DNA from: Casp-actino8 sp044355095 | GTDB lineage: Bacteria > Actinomycetota > Acidimicrobiia > Acidimicrobiales > Ilumatobacteraceae | Assembly (NCBI GenBank): GCA_044355095.1 | Contig: JBIKYT010000010.1 | Coordinates: 1 to 48,686, forward strand | Direction of reading: 5' to 3' | DNA length: 48,686 nucleotides | Shown: positions 43,328-48,686 of the stretch, piece by piece | Position numbering within the stretch: the stretch's first letter is position 1 | How the letters are laid out: each line of letters starts with the position of its first letter | Notes under the pieces: model-generated | The model's database searches: none | What the model saw: the letters and a program-made list of their open reading frames with translations, nothing else | What the model was told of the DNA's origin: nothing | Position numbers and translations under genes: made by a program

Positions 43328-43504
43328 TTACGCCATGATCTTTTTGGCTTCGTCCAGCGCACGACGATTGAGCGCAGCAACTTTTTCGACGAGTCGAACA
43401 CGATCAGAATGCTCTAAGTCAAGCAGGCGATCTAGATCCCAGTGGATGTGGTAAGCGAGATAAATCACTTCATCCCACAACGCGTCTTCGGGATAAATCT
43501 CCAT
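43328..43504 (-). CDS. Small conserved CIS protein, DUF6760-like (58 aa)
   Basis: A 58-residue gene that fills the gap between the acidic assembly protein and tube 2. Its sequence contains YLAYHIHWDLDRLLDLEH, the block typical of the DUF6760-type small proteins found between tube genes in CIS and some phage-tail clusters, followed by a helix rich in Arg and Leu. Its ATG overlaps the preceding stop by one base (TGATG), and its stop is two bases before the tube 2 GTG. In position and size it matches Pvc6/Afp6. The role is probably in tube assembly. Confidence 0.85.
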   Translation of the reverse strand: MEIYPEDALWDEVIYLAYHIHWDLDRLLDLEHSDRVRLVEKVAALNRRALDEAKKIMA

Positions 43505-44055
43505 CAGGAGTCCTGATTGACCTCCTCGATAACAGCCCCTCCACGACGACGTCCAGTGATGATGACTTCTTCATCGTCATCATCATCTTCAAATTCGTCA
43601 TCTTGGTCGTCGTCAGTGCTGTCGTCGAGATCGTCGTCATCTTCATATTCGTCGTTGTCATCGTCGTCATCATCTTGGTCAAATGACTGGGCGCGAGATC
43701 GAGCGACGGAAGCCTTTTCGGCTTCACTTGCTTCTTTTAAGAAAGCGCGAACATCGGCAGTGCTGCCAAAGTTCACCACGCCGTAGAGGTCTTGCAGAAA
43801 GGCAAGGTCGGCGGCAAAAAGGTTCTCGATCTCTCGAGGGGTCACTGCGGACAAACTGCCCAGTTCAGTGACCACTCTCGAGAGAACGATAATTGTTAAA
43901 TACGGATCATCTGGACCCTGAACCCGGGGGTCACGAAGCGGTTCGATCTCGTCACGCGCCGTTGCAAGGCGCATAACGCCTCGGCGATGAACGGTACCGT
44001 CCGACCCGAGATAACCGCGGGGGAGAGTAAAAGAGAATTCCGTAGTAAGAGACAT
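43504..44055 (-). CDS. CIS tail-assembly protein with long acidic tail
   Basis: A 183-residue protein. Residues 1–125 match the 'phage tail assembly protein' type found beside CIS tubes: FTLPRGYLGSDGTVHRRGVMRLATA, DEIEPLRDPRVQG, LSRVVTELG and IENLFAADLAFLQDLYG. Residues ~125–165 are almost pure Asp/Glu, and the end is ITGRRRGGAVIEEV. By analogy it may act as a tail chaperone rather than a particle part. It overlaps the tube 1 stop by one base and the 58-residue gene by one base. The coding Asp run gives a GTC/ATC-rich tract on the plus strand. Confidence 0.85.
   Translation of the reverse strand: MSLTTEFSFTLPRGYLGSDGTVHRRGVMRLATARDEIEPLRDPRVQGPDDPYLTIIVLSRVVTELGSLSAVTPREIENLFAADLAFLQDLYGVVNFGSTADVRAFLKEASEAEKASVARSRAQSFDQDDDDDDNDEYEDDDDLDDSTDDDQDDEFEDDDDDEEVIITGRRRGGAVIEEVNQDS
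43568..43682. repeat. GAT/GAC trinucleotide-rich tract coding for poly-acidic tail
   Basis: A stretch of mixed GTC/ATC (plus strand), that is GAC/GAT codons on the minus strand, encoding ~35 residues dominated by Asp with some Glu. It is a simple-sequence region likely to vary in length in steps of three bases. It is part of the acidic assembly-protein gene, not an independent element. Confidence 0.8.
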
Positions 44056-44489
44056 CAGGCCTTGAAGAGTCCTTCGTGGCTGATGGTCAATTCTTCAATC
44101 ATGACGTCGTCGGTTCCGGCGTCCAAGTCTGAAGCACTCCACTTTGACGGCCAACCGGCTTCAAAGTTCCAGCGACCGACTTCGGTTCCGGCGTTGTCAT
44201 AAATCACGATGGATCCGTTGGTTCGTTCAACGGAACCTTCGAGAACCTTGGTGTGCCAATCAATGATCGCACTGTCTGCTGACAAGCCACGCTTAAGCAC
44301 GATGTCGTCGTACTTGGTGCGGCCTGGGCGCTTACGGATGATGATTTTGCCACCGACGGTGTCTTGGTACTCAACAACTTCTGTTGAGTAGCTCAAGCCC
44401 GAGCAGCCAGTGAATCGAGCCATCTCAACGCCCTCAAGTTCGAGAGCGAATTGAGACCCGAGAAATTCGAGGTCATGTTCATTTGCCAT
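44055..44489 (-). CDS. CIS tube protein 1 (Pvc1-type, gp19-like)
   Basis: A 144-residue tube subunit: FALELEGVEMARFTGCSGLS, the KRPGRTKYDDIVLKRGL block that is diagnostic of gp19-like tubes, and DDVMIEELTISHEGL at the C-terminus. It forms stacked hexameric rings, the inner tube that is driven out on contraction. The spacing to the sheath gene upstream is 32 bp with its own ribosome site (GAAAGGA), which allows separate, high expression of this abundant part. Confidence 0.92.
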   Translation of the reverse strand: MANEHDLEFLGSQFALELEGVEMARFTGCSGLSYSTEVVEYQDTVGGKIIIRKRPGRTKYDDIVLKRGLSADSAIIDWHTKVLEGSVERTNGSIVIYDNAGTEVGRWNFEAGWPSKWSASDLDAGTDDVMIEELTISHEGLFKA

Positions 44490-44521
44490 TGTTCAGGTTC
44501 CTTTCGTAGAAGCTGTGTAGA

Positions 44522-46078
44522 TCAGGCTGCTTGACGCAGTTGGCTGATGCGGAAGATAACGAATTCAGCAGGCTTGACCGGCGAAATGCCGACCTCAACT
44601 ACTACCTTGCCCTGATCAATTGAGTCAGGAGGGTTGGTTTCAGAGTCACACTTCACGAAGAAAGCCTGATCGGCAGTAGTGCCAAACAATGCTCCATCGC
44701 GCCACAATCCTCGAAGGAATGCGGAGATGGTGCGCTTGAGGCCTTCCCACAACTTCTGATCGTTGGGTTCGAACACTGCGAACTGAGTGCCTTCCATGAT
44801 TGCGGTTTCAATCATGTTGAACAAACGGCGCACGTTGATGTAGGTCCAATCGGTGTTCGATGACAAGGTGCGAGCACCCCACACGCGGATGCCGCGAGTA
44901 CCGAATGGACGGATGCAGTTGATACCGATGGGGTTCAAGAGTGACTGCTCGCCCTTGGTGATGTCGATTTCGGTTGAAAGCACTCCGCGAACTACTTCGT
45001 TGGCAGGGGCTTTCCAAACACCACGGGTGTCATCGACGCGGCTCCAGATACCAGCGACGTGACCCGACGGTGGGACCAAAATGGTTGCATCGGCGGGGCT
45101 GGTGCTGACGGGGTTGTCAACGCGAATCCATGGGTAGTAGAAGGCTGCGAAAGCTGAGTCGTACATGGCGACATCTGAACGCCATTCTTTGACCTGCTGC
45201 GGTGACATGGCCGGAGGCGCATCCAAGATGGCCATACGGTTGGCCTGACCTTCACAATGGGAAATAAGTGCGGTCTGCACTGCCTTCCACATACCGAGGT
45301 CGACCGAACCGTCAGCCTTGGTGGCTGCAGTAATGAGGTCGGGAACCATCACCATGGTGACTTCGTCGGCGATGACCAAACCATTGATGCCGGTGCGATC
45401 TGATTCGCTACCTGCGAAGTGCTTGGGCTTGACTTCAACCGGAACGGCTGGAGCAGGCGTGACGGCGAACAAACCGGGGCGAAGGCCAGCAATTGAAATG
45501 TCCTGCAGGCTCTTCAAATCGACCTTGGTCTCAACCTTGACGCGCTTTGAAGCCTTATTGACGGTTGCAGCGATGTCGGCGAGGGACACATTGTCGTAAC
45601 GCTCGGTCTCGATGCCGCCTTCGGTGACGACGAAGTTGAAGTTCGGAGCTTTTCCGTCTTCAGCCGGGTCGCCGTTTTCGATGGCAATGGCCATTCCGTC
45701 GGACGGTCCGATGCTGGTGACTTCAAGAGGTAATCCGAGGGCACGGTCAACAGCCGGCAGGGCTCGCTGACCAGGCTGATCTGAGGGAGCCTGATGGGCC
45801 ACACGAACGATGTAGGCCATGCCGCCACCGTTATTGAAGAATCCATAGACCGAGTGGGGGAGCATTGCTCCGGCCAAAAAGCCGCCGTACGCAGCTTCGT
45901 ACTGGGTCCAACTGGTCACCAAACGGGGCTTCAAGCCCTGCGGGTCGGTGGGGTCGTCCTTGGGGAAATCGGCGGTGAAGCCAACGAAGGCTGCAACTGC
46001 GGTCAATCCGGCCGACAAGGTCGCTGAACCTGAAGGCACCTCTTCGACATACACACCTGGAGTTAGATAAGAAGGCAC
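44522..46078 (-). CDS. CIS contractile tail sheath
   Basis: A 518-residue tail sheath protein and the first gene of the operon. The start is MPSYLTPGVYVEEVPSGSA (GTG 46078 with GAAAGGA six bases upstream). Family blocks: VAAFVGFTADFPKDDP, YGFFNNGGGMAYIVRV, ISHCEGQANRMAILDAPP, YYPWIRVDNP, GHVAGIWSRVDDTRGVWKAPANE, INCIRPFGTRGIRVWGARTL and YINVRRLFNMIETAI. The C-terminal core domain that interlocks subunits ends with VEVGISPVKPAEFVIFRISQL. Only one sheath gene is present, where PVC-type loci have three. Confidence 0.95.
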   Translation of the reverse strand: MPSYLTPGVYVEEVPSGSATLSAGLTAVAAFVGFTADFPKDDPTDPQGLKPRLVTSWTQYEAAYGGFLAGAMLPHSVYGFFNNGGGMAYIVRVAHQAPSDQPGQRALPAVDRALGLPLEVTSIGPSDGMAIAIENGDPAEDGKAPNFNFVVTEGGIETERYDNVSLADIAATVNKASKRVKVETKVDLKSLQDISIAGLRPGLFAVTPAPAVPVEVKPKHFAGSESDRTGINGLVIADEVTMVMVPDLITAATKADGSVDLGMWKAVQTALISHCEGQANRMAILDAPPAMSPQQVKEWRSDVAMYDSAFAAFYYPWIRVDNPVSTSPADATILVPPSGHVAGIWSRVDDTRGVWKAPANEVVRGVLSTEIDITKGEQSLLNPIGINCIRPFGTRGIRVWGARTLSSNTDWTYINVRRLFNMIETAIMEGTQFAVFEPNDQKLWEGLKRTISAFLRGLWRDGALFGTTADQAFFVKCDSETNPPDSIDQGKVVVEVGISPVKPAEFVIFRISQLRQAA

Positions 46079-46429
46079 GTTGATCCTTTCGTGATCAGGG
46101 TTTTAGATGACTGATGATCTCGGGAGTTGCCAGTGCCGCCACAGCCCGAATGAAAATGTCTACTTTTGTCGACATGGCGACAATAGATGACATAAGTCCC
46201 TCAAACCTAATTGGACAGCCGTACTGAATGGAAAGCCCCAACGGATCGCTGCGAATAATTAGAAAGGACTTAAGTCCTGACTATTTAGGCCACAACACCC
46301 GCGCAACGACATTAAACCGATGGAGAGATGTTCCGCAAGGAATTTCTTGGTTCTTCGAGGAATAATTCTTGCCAGTTGCTTCTTTCGCCAAAACCTTTGT
46401 TGGCAGAGTACGGTGACAGAAGATTTTGC
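46079..46429. promoter_or_regulatory. Divergent control region between CIS operon and phoH
   Basis: 351 bp with no gene; it must contain the promoters for the CIS operon (minus) and the phoH unit (plus). AGGACTTAAGTCCT at 46265–46278 is a perfect 14-bp palindrome. TTGTCG (46166–46171), six bases, and CGACAA (46178–46183) form a second inverted repeat nearer the sheath gene. I could not assign −10/−35 boxes with confidence. Both repeats are candidate binding sites for a regulator of the particle. Confidence 0.6.
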
Positions 46430-47473
46430 ATGACACCGCTTCCTTCAACCCCGTCAACAAGTTCGACACCTTCGGCCGCTTCTTCCACATCGTCATCGTC
46501 GGTTGTCGTTCAGGGTTCGCACCTGATGGTGGGTCTGCTGGGACATCGAGACAGCCATCTGCGCCTGATTGAAACAGCTTTCTCTGATAGTGAGATCATT
46601 GTTCGCGGTAATGAAATATCGATCCTCGGAGAATCCTCTGGTGTGCTGTCTCGACTTTTTGAAGAATTGGTCTTGCTGCTTCGTCGTGGAGAAATTGTCG
46701 ATGACACTGTCGTCAAGCGCTGTATTTCTATGGTGCGCTCAGATGAAAAACCAAGTTCGGTGCTCACTGATGAAATCCTTCGGGGAGCGAAAGGTCGAAC
46801 GATTCGTCCAAAGACAGCCGGGCAAAAGCGCTATATCGACGCGATTCGCAACAATGTGATCACCTTCGGCGTAGGCCCCGCGGGAACCGGCAAAAGTTGG
46901 CTCGCAGTCGCGATGGCCGTCCATGCTTTGCAAACAAAGTCCGTGCAACGCATTATTTTGACTCGCCCTGCGGTTGAGGCAGGTGAGCGGCTCGGATTCT
47001 TGCCAGGTGACTTGATGGCGAAAATTGACCCGTATCTGCGTCCGTTGTATGACGCGATGTACGACATGGTTGATACGGAAGGTGTCCAGAAACTGCACGA
47101 ACGTCAAGCCCTTGAGGTTGCTCCGCTTGCATTTATGCGGGGTCGCACGCTGAATAACAGTTTCATCATCTTGGATGAGGCGCAAAACACGACGCCTGAG
47201 CAAATGAAAATGTTCCTGACCCGAATTGGCTTTGGTTCCAAAGTTGTAGTCACCGGGGATGCAACTCAAGTTGATGTGCCTGATGGTCGAAGTGGTTTGG
47301 CAGGCCTGCAAAGGCTGCTTGGGGATATCGAAGGTCTTGAATTCGTTCATTTAGACACCTCGGACGTCGTGCGGCACCGTATTGTGGGAGACATCGTTGC
47401 CGCATATGAAAAAGACTCAGAGAGAAAAGAAGTCCTTCGAAAGAATTCTCAGGTGAAGACGTCCCATGATTGA
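46430..47473 (+). CDS. phoH: PhoH-family ATPase
   Basis: About 347 residues, a PhoH-like P-loop ATPase. The Walker A motif is GPAGTGKSWLAVAMAV and Walker B is FIILDEAQNTTPEQMKMFLTR, followed by KVVVTGDATQVDVP (sensor region). An N-terminal KH-like/regulatory part precedes it (DSEIIVRGNEISILGE). ATG 46430 is chosen; an upstream in-frame start at 46328 would add a sequence that does not look like the family and has no better ribosome site. A Ser/Thr/Pro-rich N-terminal leader of ~25 residues is unusual. PhoH is linked with RNA turnover together with YbeY, whose gene overlaps it by 8 bases. Confidence 0.93.
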   Translation: MTPLPSTPSTSSTPSAASSTSSSSVVVQGSHLMVGLLGHRDSHLRLIETAFSDSEIIVRGNEISILGESSGVLSRLFEELVLLLRRGEIVDDTVVKRCISMVRSDEKPSSVLTDEILRGAKGRTIRPKTAGQKRYIDAIRNNVITFGVGPAGTGKSWLAVAMAVHALQTKSVQRIILTRPAVEAGERLGFLPGDLMAKIDPYLRPLYDAMYDMVDTEGVQKLHERQALEVAPLAFMRGRTLNNSFIILDEAQNTTPEQMKMFLTRIGFGSKVVVTGDATQVDVPDGRSGLAGLQRLLGDIEGLEFVHLDTSDVVRHRIVGDIVAAYEKDSERKEVLRKNSQVKTSHD

Positions 47474-48068
47474 GGGCCCTCCTAGATTTCGCAAGAAGGT
47501 AAAAGTTGGTGGAGACACCGAAGCCGAAGTTTTCTGTGCTGACGAACAGTCTGAGATTGCGGTTGACATTGAACGTTGGCAAAAGTTAGCGATCGCCGTT
47601 TTGGCCGATCAAGGTGTTCGTGGTGGAACTGAACTCAGTCTCTTTTTTGTTTCGGTTCACGATATGGCTGAACTAAATTCTGAACATATGGGAAAGCCTG
47701 GAGCGACCGATGTTTTGGCGTTTCCCATTGATGGTGGCGAAGTGCTGGAGATGATTAATGGTCCGACGGGCGCCAGTCGTGGGCCAGATCGTCCTCCGCC
47801 AGATCGAGGCGACTTGCCACTGCTGCTTGGCGACATAGTGATCTGCCCCGAAGTTGCGGTGGCTCAAGCTCCTTCGCACGCCGGAAATGTTGACGACGAA
47901 TTTGCGTTGCTCGTCGTTCACGGAATTTTGCACATCTTGGGTTGGGACCATGACACGGCTGAAAAGACCGAACTCATGCAAGCTCAAGAACGAAAACTGC
48001 TTCAAGCGCATCATTGGCATGGAGATGTTCCCGAGATTTTTACTCAGAGTCAAGAAGAGGACGAATAA
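47466..48068 (+). CDS. ybeY: Endoribonuclease YbeY (rRNA maturation factor)
   Basis: A 200-residue zinc endoribonuclease for 16S rRNA 3'-end maturation and ribosome quality control. The metal motif H-G-x-L-H-x-x-G-x-D-H is seen as HGILHILGWDHD near residue 158, and ELNSEHMGKPGATDVLAFP is the second conserved block. A ~25-residue insert rich in Pro/Arg/Asp (GPDRPPPDRG) after the second block is longer than in E. coli YbeY. The ATG overlaps the phoH stop by 8 bases and the TAATG at 48066 joins it to the next gene, so the three genes form one unit. Confidence 0.93.
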   Translation: MIEGPPRFRKKVKVGGDTEAEVFCADEQSEIAVDIERWQKLAIAVLADQGVRGGTELSLFFVSVHDMAELNSEHMGKPGATDVLAFPIDGGEVLEMINGPTGASRGPDRPPPDRGDLPLLLGDIVICPEVAVAQAPSHAGNVDDEFALLVVHGILHILGWDHDTAEKTELMQAQERKLLQAHHWHGDVPEIFTQSQEEDE

Positions 48069-48686
48069 TGTTGTCAATGGTTGCAGCTTTCACCGGGCTT
48101 GATTGGGTCCTAGTTGGAGTCATTGTTCTCCTGTTGATCTTTTTGATCTTTCTTTCGCTTGCAGAAATGGGATTGTCTCGGATGACAAAACCCAAGGCCG
48201 CGGCTATGGCTGAAGGTGGGGTCAAGCAGGGTCGGGCCCTGCACCAGTTAGTCGGTGAGCCCGAGAAGTGGGTTAACCCCTTGCTTCTTTCGGTCAATGC
48301 TTGCCAAACAGTTCAAGCAACATTGACTGGAGTTGTTGCTTCGCGAGCTTTTGGACCACTCGGTGTAGTCATCGGTGTGGCGCTCAACGTGATCGTCTTC
48401 TTCGTACTCGCCGAAGCTGTTCCCAAGACTTACGCTCTCCTGTATCCAGAGCGGGCTGCCTTAAGTACGGCGCGTGGAATCAAACTTTTGGTGTCATTTC
48501 CTCCCTTGCGCTTGGTGTCAGGTTGGCTGATTAGTTTGACCAATGTCATCGTGAAGGGCAAGGGTCTCGAACAGGGTCCTTTCGTAAGCGAACAAGAACT
48601 TCTTGGAATCGTTGAAGCAGCAATGAACGATGACGTGATCGAAGAAGAAGAACGCGACCTCATCGAGTCGATTATTGAGTTTGGAG
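48068..48686 (+). CDS. CNNM/CorC (DUF21–CBS) membrane transporter, 3' end outside window
   Basis: The first 206 residues of a CNNM/CorC protein (often called hemolysin-C-like). Seen: a DUF21 membrane domain with helices around residues 14–36 (VLVGVIVLLLIFLIFLSLAE), 70–90 and 98–120, the FVLAEAVPKTYALLYPERAA motif after the third helix, and the start of the cytoplasmic part (FVSEQELLGIVEAAM…EEEERDLIESIIEFG) that leads to CBS domains. Relatives move Mg2+ or Na+. It starts at ATG 48068 inside the ybeY stop (TAATG). This is the usual neighbour of phoH–ybeY in actinobacteria and is normally followed by era. Confidence 0.9.
   Translation, partial: MLSMVAAFTGLDWVLVGVIVLLLIFLIFLSLAEMGLSRMTKPKAAAMAEGGVKQGRALHQLVGEPEKWVNPLLLSVNACQTVQATLTGVVASRAFGPLGVVIGVALNVIVFFVLAEAVPKTYALLYPERAALSTARGIKLLVSFPPLRLVSGWLISLTNVIVKGKGLEQGPFVSEQELLGIVEAAMNDDVIEEEERDLIESIIEFG

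Noticed and set aside
43517..43786. Plus-strand frame coding a poly-Ser protein
   Set aside because: It is the antisense reading of the poly-Asp tract in the acidic assembly protein.
16906..46078. Complete prophage
   Set aside because: There are tail genes only: no capsid, portal, terminase, integrase, lysis or replication genes, and the DUF4255, DUF4280 and LysM combination is that of a contractile injection system.

Overview
The window (about 50% GC by eye) looks like a free-living, probably aquatic, actinobacterium, most likely class Acidimicrobiia. The basis is a phoH–ybeY–CNNM/CorC cluster, two F420-type luciferase-like oxidoreductases, a septum-formation-family lipoprotein, and a broad set of catabolic oxidoreductases. 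The lineage is inferred from gene families; there is no rRNA to confirm it.

Left part (1–16.9 kb): a mixed metabolic region. It starts inside a cytochrome P450 gene and continues with a D-aminoacylase-type amidohydrolase, a PAF-acetylhydrolase-like lipoprotein, tRNA-Cys(GCA), and the tRNA-modifying rhodanese TrhO, which has no normal start codon in frame. Then come a PEP-utiliser-domain protein, a class C beta-lactamase-like hydrolase, an ALO-type FAD oxidase coupled to an SDR, a two-domain VOC protein, a SnoaL-like protein, an amidohydrolase-2 enzyme, a double-hotdog protein, an isochorismatase-fold protein, two LLM oxidoreductases and an AcuI/YhdH-like reductase. The genes alternate in strand and convergent pairs are separated by hairpins, so this is a set of small units rather than one operon.

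Central part (16.9–46.1 kb): a contractile injection system (CIS, phage-tail-like particle). One long minus-strand operon runs from the sheath at 46078 down to about 18.6 kb with overlapping or nearly touching genes: sheath, tube 1, acidic tail-assembly protein, a 58-aa DUF6760-type protein, tube 2 with a Lys tail, a 1366-aa disordered Arg/Ser-rich protein, LysM baseplate adaptor, VgrG-like spike, gp25 wedge, gpJ-like wedge, gpI-like protein, a zinc-ribbon/tail-anchor protein and a DUF4255 (Pvc16-type) tail terminator. Three tandem paralogous bitopic proteins of 702, 833 and 2990 residues follow. Each has about 210 N-terminal residues of Ig-like sequence without a signal peptide, one membrane helix with basic residues on its N-side, and C-terminal carboxypeptidase-regulatory-like repeats. 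A DUF4280/PAAR-like tip protein lies just beyond, divergent from an unknown gene. No AAA+ ATPase, no recognisable tail fibre and no known toxin domain are visible. Four membrane-anchored components and no fibre suggest a cytoplasmic, membrane-docking CIS rather than a freely released particle; this is inference.

Right end (46.4–48.7 kb): phoH–ybeY–CNNM/CorC on the plus strand, divergent from the CIS operon across a 351-bp region that holds a perfect 14-bp palindrome and a second inverted repeat.
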